Under the pieces are notes generated by a model. The model saw only the letters and a program-made list of their open reading frames with translations, made no database searches and had not been told where the DNA came from. A program made the translations under genes and the position numbers. From positions 29,424 through 93,423 of the forward strand of contig JANQMN010000069.1 of assembly GCA_028280065.1 (NCBI GenBank): a DNA stretch of 64,000 nucleotides. Reading direction: 5' to 3'. Shown here one piece after another: positions 36,446 to 44,440 of the stretch (positions within the stretch are counted from its first letter, which is position 1; each line of letters begins with the position of its first letter). Source of the DNA: Hahella sp. (GTDB lineage: Bacteria; Pseudomonadota; Gammaproteobacteria; Pseudomonadales; Oleiphilaceae).

Positions 36446-38062
36446 TCAGGGAATTTCACAGGAATAAACCCCGGCGGGACAGGCGTTATTTTGGTAAAAC
36501 GCACAAAATTTATCTGCTTTGCTACGGCTGGGGACCGTCTTGCCCGCGACCTTCTCTTCACATCTACCGGTTGAAGTGAAGTTGTAATCCATCTTGGCAT
36601 TAATGCAAAGTGTTCGCAGATTGGCTTCCGAAGGATGATTTACCCAGGTGTCGGCGCAGCTTTTTTGTGCCGCGTCGGTATCCATTCCAGGGGAATCGCT
36701 TAGCAATTGAGCAATACATATGGCCTGCATATCGATTTGCTCGTCCTTCACTAAATCAAACGACTTGTAGCCGCTGCTTTGGCAAGAGGGGCTTGGGTCG
36801 CCGGGACAGCACTGATAGGTAGTGACATCCGGGTGGTTGGTGGCGACCCAGGACGTGGTTTTCCGGGCTCCCGGCAGGGTCGTAGTGCCGGCATAGGGAA
36901 GCTCATATCGGACCGGCTGACCGGTGATGGCGGCCCATGCCTTGCGTGCGTCGCTGCCCAGCACCATGACCGGCAAGGTATGTCCGGTTGAGCGGTTACC
37001 TGGCGGATCAGCGAGCAGGTTGATCATGGGAGCCACGTAATTTCCGCCGCTCGCGGAGTTGTTGAAGTAAGTCATAATGTCCGGCAGGAAAGGGGATTGG
37101 CCGGAACCGGGAGCGGCAATAGGCCGAGAATCAACGATGGTATTGTAGAGGTGAGGATTGGCGATACCCGCCGACTTGAGAATCCGGTTCCAGCGGTCCA
37201 TGGTGAAGTTATCCAGATAATCGCCGCTGGTCAACGCATCATAGGGGGGATAGTTTAGGTAATTCACGATTTTCTGATTCAACATGGCCAATCCCAAGGG
37301 TAAATAAAACGCCCAGGGCGCATTACCGATATAAGGTTCCCAGCAGCCGGCGTTGTTTTGGCAGGCTTTTACACCCTGTAAGCCCTGTTGACCGTGCGCG
37401 GTATCCATAAAACGCTGATGCATGACGGCGAAGTTCTCCAACAACGCGGCATCGCTGCCTTCCAGCTCCACCACGGCCGGTTCCCCCGGGGTTGCCGTAA
37501 CGCTGAGAATGTGAATTTCATTGGTTAGTCCGGCGTTATCGATGGACTGTTGGGTAAAGTGCTCAATGGTTTTGGCCAAGCTACTGTAGTTAAACCATGG
37601 TGGCGAGGGCTTTGGCTGTGAGTCGGCAAAAAACTGCTCGCCTTTGGAGCAGACAAGGGTATTATCTTGAGCGCCCAATCCACAGACCAGGTATTCGTGT
37701 TGATATTGCCCGCCGTCATAGCAGTGGAAGGCATTGTTGCTTGCGAAGCAGCTGAAGGTTTCCTGCTTTTGCTCGCCATACTCGCTATACGTCAGGGTGC
37801 ACTTTCCCGGTGCGGTAATCCGGCAGGTGAAGCTGCCGTGCCGGTCGGCGCAACCTTGGTCCGCAGCGGTTGCGGAGCGGGTGGTTAACCCGCCGTATTG
37901 ACTATAAAAAGCCGGCAGCCAGCTATCATGCGGATAGAGGCATACGGCTTTTTCGGACAACTCATATTCAATGACACTGGTATTCGACTGTTGAGGCAAT
38001 GCACTACATGCCGTAAGCAGCCATCCTGTCAGCATCAGCCATATTAAACAAGCTTGTTTCAT
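36446..38062 (-). CDS. Cys-rich lipoprotein, paralogue of the 386-residue neighbour
   Basis: A 538-residue outer- or inner-membrane lipoprotein: signal peptide with lipobox LTAC, Cys19. The N-terminal 150 residues are rich in Cys (CRITAPGKCTLTYSEYG). The centre, near residues 250-320, is clearly related to the next gene product: FYLPLGLAMLNQKIVNYLNY against FFLPLGLAMVRQKSLQFFHY, and TIVDSRPIAAP against TVVDATPIAAP; later, WVATNHPD against VLSTNHPY. I do not recognise the family. AGGA lies 7 bp before the ATG. It is transcribed after the 386-residue gene (39-bp gap). Confidence 0.75.
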   Translation of the reverse strand: MKQACLIWLMLTGWLLTACSALPQQSNTSVIEYELSEKAVCLYPHDSWLPAFYSQYGGLTTRSATAADQGCADRHGSFTCRITAPGKCTLTYSEYGEQKQETFSCFASNNAFHCYDGGQYQHEYLVCGLGAQDNTLVCSKGEQFFADSQPKPSPPWFNYSSLAKTIEHFTQQSIDNAGLTNEIHILSVTATPGEPAVVELEGSDAALLENFAVMHQRFMDTAHGQQGLQGVKACQNNAGCWEPYIGNAPWAFYLPLGLAMLNQKIVNYLNYPPYDALTSGDYLDNFTMDRWNRILKSAGIANPHLYNTIVDSRPIAAPGSGQSPFLPDIMTYFNNSASGGNYVAPMINLLADPPGNRSTGHTLPVMVLGSDARKAWAAITGQPVRYELPYAGTTTLPGARKTTSWVATNHPDVTTYQCCPGDPSPSCQSSGYKSFDLVKDEQIDMQAICIAQLLSDSPGMDTDAAQKSCADTWVNHPSEANLRTLCINAKMDYNFTSTGRCEEKVAGKTVPSRSKADKFCAFYQNNACPAGVYSCEIP

Positions 38063-38101
38063 AGTCGTATCCTGACAGTCAAGGTGATCTTCAGCAATAG
38101 C

Positions 38102-39262
38102 TCAAGCCGGCTTTGGAATTTTGAAGCTGAATTCCAAAGCTTTCGGATCCGGATAGAACAGCGACCCCTGATGCTCCACCAATTGCCTGACCTGATCTGT
38201 GCGGTTCGCATCGCGCCAGTAGTCGATACCGGCATCCAGCACTACCTGTGGATCCTGGCTCGGATCGTTAGACATCTGCACCTGCCAGTGCGCGGCGGCA
38301 AGATCGTCCTTCATCAATGCGATGACAGAATCCAAATGCCCAGGAGCGATTTCGCCGCATCCCACGTAGTATTTGTCCGGCTGCTTATCGTCGATTTGCG
38401 CCTGGGCATAGAACCGGTAGGGGTGGTTGGTGGACAACACCCGCGTCTTTTTGCCCGGCACTATTTCGGCAGTGGCGACTTTGTTGATGCCTAACGTTTG
38501 ACCTGTGCCCTTAAGAAATATTTCCTCGAACTCTTCACGGGGATGAGCCCCGTAGATAACGATGGGAATAGTATAACCTTCCTGATTCTCTGCCGAATTC
38601 AGGAGCAGCTTAACCAAGTCGGTTTGGTAGGTGGTGAAATACTCAATGGGAATCAGTCCGTATTTATATTTGCTCTTGTCTACCTTCTTGGAACCCTGGT
38701 CGTCCGGCGCCGCAATAGGGGTCGCGTCCACCACGGTTTCGTACAGCCAGCTGGCCTGTTCGCTGCTTACGCCATTGACTTGCAGCAGCTCTTCCCAGCG
38801 CACCGGAACCGGATCGTTCAGGTAGTCGCGCATGGGGTCCAATAGGCGAATTGGCGGATAGTGAAAAAACTGCAGGGATTTCTGCCGCACCATCGCCAGC
38901 CCCAGCGGTAGGAAGAAGCGCCATTGTCCGGTATTTTCCGGGTCCCATTTGCCGATCTTATGCAGCTCCGGAATCACCTGATCTAAAGCCTGCTGGCCAA
39001 TGGCCAGCAGTTCCTGAAGGCGTTCGGCATAACGCGAGACCACCGGCTGTTGATTCTCTTCAGCGACCAGTTCCAGGTAAACCTGTTGATCCTCAAGGAT
39101 CGCGGTCGCCTTGATTTGCTCGGCAACACCGTCGCGTTGCAGGGTTTGATCAAACCAATGCTGAATCGTCGCGCTGAGGGACTCGTCGGCATTGGGGAGG
39201 TTTGGATAGGAATAGAGTGCTGTCAGGTCCGCTTCGGTCCCGAGAGGTATCCGAGTCTTCAT
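38102..39262 (-). CDS. Cytoplasmic paralogue of the lipoprotein, unknown family
   Basis: A 386-residue protein with no signal peptide or membrane segment. Residues 114-185 (WRFFLPLGLAMVRQKSLQFF, then DYLNDPVPVRWEELLQVNG and YETVVDATPIAAP), then YTIPIVIYGAHPREEFEEI and KTRVLSTNHPYRFYAQAQID, align with the 538-residue lipoprotein next door. AAGGAG precedes the ATG, only 12 bp after the DNase II stop, so co-transcription with the nuclease is very likely. A cytoplasmic partner, inhibitor or carrier of the nuclease is conceivable but unproven. Confidence 0.78.
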   Translation of the reverse strand: MKTRIPLGTEADLTALYSYPNLPNADESLSATIQHWFDQTLQRDGVAEQIKATAILEDQQVYLELVAEENQQPVVSRYAERLQELLAIGQQALDQVIPELHKIGKWDPENTGQWRFFLPLGLAMVRQKSLQFFHYPPIRLLDPMRDYLNDPVPVRWEELLQVNGVSSEQASWLYETVVDATPIAAPDDQGSKKVDKSKYKYGLIPIEYFTTYQTDLVKLLLNSAENQEGYTIPIVIYGAHPREEFEEIFLKGTGQTLGINKVATAEIVPGKKTRVLSTNHPYRFYAQAQIDDKQPDKYYVGCGEIAPGHLDSVIALMKDDLAAAHWQVQMSNDPSQDPQVVLDAGIDYWRDANRTDQVRQLVEHQGSLFYPDPKALEFSFKIPKPA

Positions 39263-39274
39263 GTTTTTGGCTCC

Positions 39275-40576
39275 TTATGTGATGTCGCCGCCGATACGTT
39301 CGATTTCATTCAGGTCCTGCCAGAGCGTTGGTTCATGAAAGCAGATAGCACCGCCGCCCCGTTTTTCCTGGGAGGTCATGCGGTTTAAGTCCGCCACGCA
39401 GACCCAGGCGGCGTCGGTGCCGCTTTCGGTATCCACTTCACGGACGCCACGTTCCTCGGGTTTTTCCGATAACGCCCACTTGGAATGATCATGGGTGTAA
39501 GCCCAGGTGTAACCTTGCAACGACTGGCCTTGGCTGTCATTTAACATGGCCAGGTCGAGATTTGTGATTTCATCCTCGTCATGTTGACCGTCACCTTCGA
39601 CAAACTCATGATGGTAAAGCGTATCCTTGTGTTTATTCACACTGTCATCCTGGCCATATTCCGCATTGCCCGAACTATCAACATTTTCAGGGAGTGTGGC
39701 GGAGGCAGTCAGACGCCGCCAGGTTTCTACCCGAAGGTCGGTATCTAGTTTGGGTCCCACCAAATTTATCCAGAAGTCATCATGCCAAGCGCCACTTTTG
39801 GCAATAAGTCGAAATGACTTGCCGGCTTGGGAGCTAAACTCGATGTCGGCAGGGTCGCGTTTGCCGTGCTTGGCGATGTAACTGGAGGAATACGAAGGGG
39901 GTTCGATACCCTGAGCGAGCCGCCATAGGTCCGGCCACTTTGAATTTTGGGTGACTGTTGAGGGAAGCCGGCAACCAAATACCTGGGGTTCGTGTTGGGT
40001 CGACAGGACCTCGGCGATACGATTGGCGGTTGCTACATCCTTGAGGCTGATGCAGATGAATGTTTGGGCGTAGGTGTAAGCGTACTCGGGGTAGAAGTAG
40101 TCTTCGTCGTTTTCCAGGTGCAGGCCGGGAATTCGCGGAGTGGAATGGGATAACCAGAAGGCAGTATCCGTAGCCAGATCGAATGCCAGCGTGCCCTTAC
40201 AATGGCCGTTATGGCTGTTATCTATCGGATGTCCCCGGTCCTTTTCCCGCGCGTTCTCGCTATAATATTTGGGTGGTCTGTTCGGAGGCCAGTCCTCGCG
40301 TTGTAATGAATAGGGGTATTCATCGTTATAGTGAATCCAGCCGATAGATTCGGAGTTGTCTGTCAACAACTGCACCATCGTATGGTAAAGCGCACCCTTG
40401 GCAGCGGTTCCTAAGGTATTGCTGGATAGAGCAAGTGTCCTCTGCTTGTCGCCGTCATAGTAAAGATATTCATTACCCTTTGTCTTCTTGCCAGTAGGGC
40501 CGGAGTCTTTGGGAAGTTTATACATAAACCACCAGTCGGTGGCATCACCAGTTTGATCGTTTTTTGCAGATAACAT
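39275..40576 (-). CDS. Deoxyribonuclease II family nuclease
   Basis: A 433-residue homologue of eukaryotic acid DNase II (phospholipase D-like HxK fold). Diagnostic blocks are DWWFMYKLP at the N-terminus, GHCKGTLAFD with H125 and K127, AFWLSHSTPRIPG, DHSKWALS with H364 and K366, and CVADLNRMTSQEKRGGGAIC near the end. Both catalytic HxK motifs are present. DNase II cuts DNA without metal, leaving 3'-phosphates. Unlike the animal enzymes there is no signal peptide: the start ATG has AAGGA 5 bp upstream and leads straight into the domain. It is first in the gene train running down to the GGDEF regulator. Confidence 0.88.
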   Translation of the reverse strand: MLSAKNDQTGDATDWWFMYKLPKDSGPTGKKTKGNEYLYYDGDKQRTLALSSNTLGTAAKGALYHTMVQLLTDNSESIGWIHYNDEYPYSLQREDWPPNRPPKYYSENAREKDRGHPIDNSHNGHCKGTLAFDLATDTAFWLSHSTPRIPGLHLENDEDYFYPEYAYTYAQTFICISLKDVATANRIAEVLSTQHEPQVFGCRLPSTVTQNSKWPDLWRLAQGIEPPSYSSSYIAKHGKRDPADIEFSSQAGKSFRLIAKSGAWHDDFWINLVGPKLDTDLRVETWRRLTASATLPENVDSSGNAEYGQDDSVNKHKDTLYHHEFVEGDGQHDEDEITNLDLAMLNDSQGQSLQGYTWAYTHDHSKWALSEKPEERGVREVDTESGTDAAWVCVADLNRMTSQEKRGGGAICFHEPTLWQDLNEIERIGGDIT

Positions 40577-40827
40577 AGGATCCTTCCGGTCAGGCTGAGG
40601 TTAGTTATTACGGCATATAGTGTTGTAGAAGAAAGCCGATTTCGCCAGTCAGAAAGTGTGGATTTGATGTTTGCCGAAGATATTTGATGCTTTGTTATTG
40701 AAAGAGATGAAGAAATGATCAATGTAAAGCGGTTTCCAGTAAGTCCGGCCGATATGCCAACATCTAGCCGATATGTTTCCATGATCCCAGGGTAACAGGT
40801 AGTTCCCGAAATCGAAGACCTTCAGAC

Positions 40828-41274
40828 TTATAGCGCCTTCTTGCTTTCTGAAGCGGAATCGGGCATTTCATTTTGCTCCGCCTCCAAGGCTTCGAGCCAC
40901 TCAAACGCCTCCTTGTCAATGACGCTAATATGGTGGTTTAGCCAGCAGTTCAGATAGCGTCTCAAGTCTTCAAGCTTGATTTCTCCCGTTGACTGCCACA
41001 GCTCTTGTTGCTTAATCATGAACTCGAAGAAATCGGTATGTTCCTGTTTATGGGCATTAGTGCGAGGATATCCGTCAAACAGCTCTTCTTCGTAACCGAA
41101 GTGGTATACCGTGTACTTGAGGAGTGAGTTTAAAATCTTTTCTATTTCATACCGCTCATTCGCGGTAATTTCTTCCCCAAGCCGATTAATAATGTTGAGC
41201 AGCCGTTTATGCTGACTATCAATATCTTCTCGTCCTACAGACATTTCGTCTCGCCAAGAAACCGTTTCAAACAT
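40828..41274 (-). CDS. Bacteriohemerythrin
   Basis: A 148-residue O2-binding di-iron protein. Iron ligands are visible in order: DSQHKRLL (His22), HFGYEEELF (His57 and Glu61), HKQEH (His73 and His77), and NHHISVIDKEAF (His and Asp). The length is a little above the usual 130-135, owing to a polar C-terminal tail. It stands alone, 250 bp upstream of the DNase II gene and downstream of a small unknown gene. It may deliver or sense oxygen; its place next to signalling genes fits a sensory use, but that is inference. Confidence 0.92.
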   Translation of the reverse strand: MFETVSWRDEMSVGREDIDSQHKRLLNIINRLGEEITANERYEIEKILNSLLKYTVYHFGYEEELFDGYPRTNAHKQEHTDFFEFMIKQQELWQSTGEIKLEDLRRYLNCWLNHHISVIDKEAFEWLEALEAEQNEMPDSASESKKAL

Positions 41275-41289
41275 GGGAAGTACAGCGGC

Positions 41290-41529
41290 CTAGTGATTTG
41301 GCCGGCTTTTGCTCAATCCATAACTATCAAAACTGTTGCACATGGCAAACTCGATTCCCTGACGAATCAGGCATGAAATTTTGCTGTACCGCATTTCAGT
41401 CGGAATTATCGGGTTTACTCCTTCCGGAACATCCCAGCTACCACTTAAAAGCTCTACTCTAAAGCCGCTTTTATGCTGTACGGCTTTATCTGATACAAAG
41501 TGCCAATCCATAAATTTTTCCCATCTCAT
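41290..41529 (-). CDS. Small conserved-looking protein, unknown function
   Basis: A 79-residue protein starting MRWEKFMDWHFVSDKAVQHK, then GFRVELLSGSWDVPEGVNP and CLIRQGIEFAMCNSF. The mix of Trp, charged and hydrophobic residues looks like a real globular protein, but I do not know the family. The frame is open up to an ATG at 41592, but that would cross a hairpin (41572-41588), so the inner start is preferred. It lies 15 bp upstream of the bacteriohemerythrin gene on the same strand. Confidence 0.55.
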   Translation of the reverse strand: MRWEKFMDWHFVSDKAVQHKSGFRVELLSGSWDVPEGVNPIIPTEMRYSKISCLIRQGIEFAMCNSFDSYGLSKSRPNH

Positions 41530-41638
41530 ATCTAATCTAATTTCATAAAAACTATTTTCGAGTAGGGTGTAGCGGTTGTCGAAACCGCACAATTTGCAAA
41601 GGTTGCAACCCGGTGGTCTATACCACCTGCCTTACCGC

Positions 41639-42193
41639 TTACTCCAATTCAATCCAGCATGCGAACAATGGGTAGCCATTGATGATTTTTGGCGGGCCGG
41701 CACGATGTGCTTTGAAGCCGGCTTTTCTGAGAAGACGTTCAACTCCCAGGGGAGAAACGCTGATCATTCTCTTTGCGCCATGTTCCTGGGCACAGCGGAT
41801 AGCGGCTTTGAGTAGATCGACGCTATGTTCGGCAGAAAACTGTGCGTTGGTTGGGCTGGTTTCAGCTTGCAAATCGAGAGACGTGAATCTTGATAATTCC
41901 CAAATCTCGGCGGATTTAGGCGGTTTCAGTCCATTCAATAATTCTGGAAACACTTCTTCCAGTAAATACGGCAGGGTTGTTGGCAGAAGTCTGGCACAAC
42001 CGGTAATCTGACTGTCTTCGTTCCGCGCCACCACATAGATGGTTTCGGAATGATCGAACTGGTCTGACTCGTAGCCGTTCTCGGTATCGAGATCCCAGCC
42101 CAGTCGATCAACAAATACTTCGTATCGGTAGGTAAAAAGTTCGCATCTTGCCTGATTTGAGAGTCCTTGCGATGTATGTGACTTATAGTTCAC
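41639..42193 (-). CDS. luxI: LuxI-family acyl-homoserine-lactone synthase
   Basis: A 184-residue autoinducer synthase that makes an N-acyl-homoserine lactone from SAM and acyl-ACP. The conserved residues are present: RYEVFVDRLGW, E/D-rich YESDQFD, GCARLLPTTLPYLL and IWELSRF with the invariant Arg and Glu positions. A LuxR-box-like site (CTGTTAAGTTTGACAG) lies 65 bp before the start, suggesting positive feedback. The gene follows a DUF4902 gene and a divergent luxR. The acyl chain length cannot be predicted. Confidence 0.92.
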   Translation of the reverse strand: MNYKSHTSQGLSNQARCELFTYRYEVFVDRLGWDLDTENGYESDQFDHSETIYVVARNEDSQITGCARLLPTTLPYLLEEVFPELLNGLKPPKSAEIWELSRFTSLDLQAETSPTNAQFSAEHSVDLLKAAIRCAQEHGAKRMISVSPLGVERLLRKAGFKAHRAGPPKIINGYPLFACWIELE

Positions 42194-42257
42194 GCGGCAC
42201 CCCCATAAAAATGTTTCGTCAGGGGCTATTAACTAAAATTTAACGAACCCGTTGTAG

Positions 42258-42273
42258 CTGTTAAGTTTGACAG
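42258..42273. promoter_or_regulatory. Lux box upstream of luxI
   Basis: CTGTTAAGTTTGACAG fits the CT-N12-AG form with CTGT/ACAG half-sites. It lies 65-80 bp upstream of luxI and overlaps the 42278 end region of the preceding gene only at its edge. Confidence 0.6.
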
Positions 42274-42277
42274 GTGG

Positions 42278-42709
42278 CTATGCGTACTTGTTTGTGATAT
42301 GCGCCGAAATTTGGTCGCCCCAGCATAACTGGCCGACTAAAACAGACAGATACTTCATGCAGGTATCGGGTTCCAAATCTCGTTCGTACCGGTCCAAAAG
42401 AACGACATTGCTAAATGGGTGACCGACCATTTTGTATCGGGGCGGGATATCGTATCCGTCGAATTCCCAGTCCCATCCGATGGAAATTGCCGGTTCCGTT
42501 TCACTGATCCATTCCGTATAGCCGTTCATTTTGCAGACGCGGTTACTGGTCGTATCCGCTTCCGGCTCGTCGGCATAGACTCCCGAGTCCAGGTGTTTTA
42601 GTTTGACAGCATCCAGCTCAAGACTGGATAAACGAACATATCCGTCATCGGACAGGCGAAGCTTCGGTTGGTGCATTGTAAGTTCCTGGTTCACTTGGTT
42701 TTCCTCCAT
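42278..42709 (-). CDS. DUF4902/RsaM-like protein of a quorum-sensing locus
   Basis: A 143-residue protein lying between luxI and luxR. Its features (RLSSLELDAVKLKHLDSGVY, NGYTEWISETEPAISIGWDW) match the DUF4902 proteins commonly found in lux loci, which include or resemble the RsaM regulators that tune AHL output. The assignment is from memory of the family. An inner ATG at 42676 has a better Shine-Dalgarno (CAGGAACTTACAATG), so the first 11 residues may not be translated. Divergent from luxR with an 89-bp shared region containing a lux-box-like site. Confidence 0.72.
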   Translation of the reverse strand: MEENQVNQELTMHQPKLRLSDDGYVRLSSLELDAVKLKHLDSGVYADEPEADTTSNRVCKMNGYTEWISETEPAISIGWDWEFDGYDIPPRYKMVGHPFSNVVLLDRYERDLEPDTCMKYLSVLVGQLCWGDQISAHITNKYA

Positions 42710-42753
42710 TGGCTATAATGGTGTATTGTAAACACTTGTCGGCATGTTGGTGA

Positions 42754-42769
42754 TTGATAAATCTGACAG
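42754..42769. promoter_or_regulatory. Second lux-box-like site in the luxR/DUF4902 divergent region
   Basis: TTGATAAATCTGACAG matches the luxI box at 12 of 16 positions and keeps the TGACAG half-site. It lies 30 bp before luxR and 45 bp before the DUF4902 gene. Confidence 0.45.
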
Positions 42770-42798
42770 GTATATGAAAGGCCAAGAGGCTGGTCAAA

Positions 42799-43509
42799 AT
42801 GGAACAGTGGATTGAAGAACAACTTCATCTATTGCTGAATGTGTCGTCGAAAGATGAGCTCTTCTCCGGTTTAACCAAGGCAGCGCGACTCCTGGAGTTC
42901 GACTACTTTGCCTACGGTCTGCGCATTAATATGCCGGTGACCTCGCCGAAGATTGAAATGCTGAATAACTACCCCGAACAGTGGCAGCAGCAGTATTCCG
43001 CGCAAAATTATGTGGCAATCGACCCCACCGTTAAACACGGCTCTCAAAGCTTGAGGCCGGTTGTTTGGTCGGAAGAACTCTTCTCAAATACGCCGAACCT
43101 GTGGGAGGAAGCTTCCTCCTTCGGGTTGCGCTTCGGTTGGGCGCAGTCTACCCATAGCTTACCGGGAATATCGGGAATGATGACCCTGGCGCGATCTGCA
43201 AGCGACCTGAATGAATTGGAACTCACAGCCAAATCGGCCTTGATGGTATGGTTCACTCAAATTGCGCATATTGGCTTGCAGGACATTTTACTACCTGAAA
43301 TGCTGCCGGAGCTAAACGTTAATCTCACACTGCGGGAAATGGAAATTTTACGATGGACAGCAGACGGTAAAACCTCGAATGAAGTTTCCGTGATTTTGGG
43401 GATTGCCGAGCGAACGGTGAATTTCCACCTCAATAATGCGATGTCCAAACTCAACGTCATCAATAAAACCGCGGCTGTCGTAAAGGCTGTGCAGTTGGGG
43501 ATAATCTAG
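42799..43509 (+). CDS. luxR: LuxR-family AHL-responsive transcriptional regulator
   Basis: A 236-residue quorum-sensing receptor. The autoinducer-binding domain (1-160) contains FDYFAYGLRI, YPEQWQQQYSAQNYVAIDP and RPVVWSEELF, giving the conserved Trp, Tyr, Asp, Pro and Trp residues. The C-terminal helix-turn-helix includes LTLREMEILRWTADGKTSNE and TVNFHLNNAMSKLNV, then the usual NKTAAVVKAVQLGII end. It is divergent from the DUF4902-luxI pair and very likely binds the two lux-box sites. A hairpin (43527-43548) follows the stop. Confidence 0.92.
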   Translation: MEQWIEEQLHLLLNVSSKDELFSGLTKAARLLEFDYFAYGLRINMPVTSPKIEMLNNYPEQWQQQYSAQNYVAIDPTVKHGSQSLRPVVWSEELFSNTPNLWEEASSFGLRFGWAQSTHSLPGISGMMTLARSASDLNELELTAKSALMVWFTQIAHIGLQDILLPEMLPELNVNLTLREMEILRWTADGKTSNEVSVILGIAERTVNFHLNNAMSKLNVINKTAAVVKAVQLGII

Positions 43510-43537
43510 CGCCTGCCACCGGTCCTTGGAGCAGCAG

Positions 43538-44440
43538 TTACAGCTCCAGCCAAAGAGTGGCATCCTGCAAAGGACTATCTTTCGGAAGGTACGGGTTCTC
43601 AAACCGAATTAAACGCCTGGCTTTGACGTTCGCTTTTTCTATAACCGCGCCGTACTCTCTGTAAAACAATGCATCGAAAGAACCGTCTTCTCTCGCGCGC
43701 CGGAATCCCTCGGTCAACCGGTCGTGCAGCGGGTTATCTTTAGCCACATATAAATAATCCCCGATTGGATAATGGATGACCAGCGTGTCCTCCACCATTA
43801 GATCCGGGCAGCATTCTTTGTGGGTGGCCACTTCATTCCAAGGCTCGTGTAAAGCGCGATGTAAATAATCATAACGCTTACCCTGCAGCATTCTGAAAAG
43901 GTAGTCGTATTCGTTTTCGGTAACGACCACACTGGCATTATGCTTTAATACCGGAAGATCCCCCCATTGCGCCCCAAACCCTGCACGAAGTTGGCGCAGA
44001 TCGGTCAGGGAATGTACTGCTTCAAATTTTTTACTGTTATCCCTATGTATCAACAAAATACGCCATCCTAATAAGCCCTTGCGAATGGGGACCTTGATGG
44101 GCATCAACAGTCTGTTGGCTTTCAGGCTTATCGGCAATTGGGCGACATCCAAGTGGCCGAGTTGGAGTTCCCTGATAATCCGATCTTGCGTCATGGGGAC
44201 ATAGCCCTGAAGGCGATAGCTCCCGAACTGATTCCGGGTAGTATCCAGAAGCAGTACCAGCAGTTTTTTCATGTAGTCATAACGATTATCGTCCGCCGTC
44301 CTGCCGATCGGGTGAATGACGACCATTTCTTCGGAGGCTGCAACGGGTAACGTTCCCGTTGTCAGCACGAAAGTGACAAGGATTAGTCGCAACAGGGTGC
44401 CTAGTGGCTTTGGCAATTCGGTAAACAGAGGTGTTTTCAT
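43538..44440 (-). CDS. Periplasmic binding protein-like protein, copy A of a local family
   Basis: A 300-residue exported protein (signal peptide to about residue 35, ending PVAAS) of the transporter substrate-binding superfamily. It shares a lineage-specific layout with two adjacent genes at 59.8-61.6 kb: YVPMTQDRIIRELQLG, KGLLGWRILLIHRDN, GFGAQWGDLPVLKHN, and a final LIRFENPYLPKDSPL. No transporter genes are linked. It is convergent with luxR, 28 bp between stops. A function as a periplasmic sensor or an orphan receptor is possible. Confidence 0.72.
   Translation of the reverse strand: MKTPLFTELPKPLGTLLRLILVTFVLTTGTLPVAASEEMVVIHPIGRTADDNRYDYMKKLLVLLLDTTRNQFGSYRLQGYVPMTQDRIIRELQLGHLDVAQLPISLKANRLLMPIKVPIRKGLLGWRILLIHRDNSKKFEAVHSLTDLRQLRAGFGAQWGDLPVLKHNASVVVTENEYDYLFRMLQGKRYDYLHRALHEPWNEVATHKECCPDLMVEDTLVIHYPIGDYLYVAKDNPLHDRLTEGFRRAREDGSFDALFYREYGAVIEKANVKARRLIRFENPYLPKDSPLQDATLWLEL

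Noticed and set aside
36340-36600. 86-codon minus-strand frame between the lipoprotein and acyltransferase-like genes
   Set aside because: Overlaps the lipoprotein 3' end in another frame; Pro/Arg-rich and without a family.
40411-40782. 123-codon minus-strand frame over the DNase II start
   Set aside because: Shadow of the DNase II 5' end plus its leader; the DNase II frame carries the conserved motif and the Shine-Dalgarno.
43527-43548. Hairpin TGGAGC...GCTCCA as a luxR terminator
   Set aside because: Plausible fold, but it overlaps the end of the convergent binding-protein gene and has no T tract; too weak to list as a feature.
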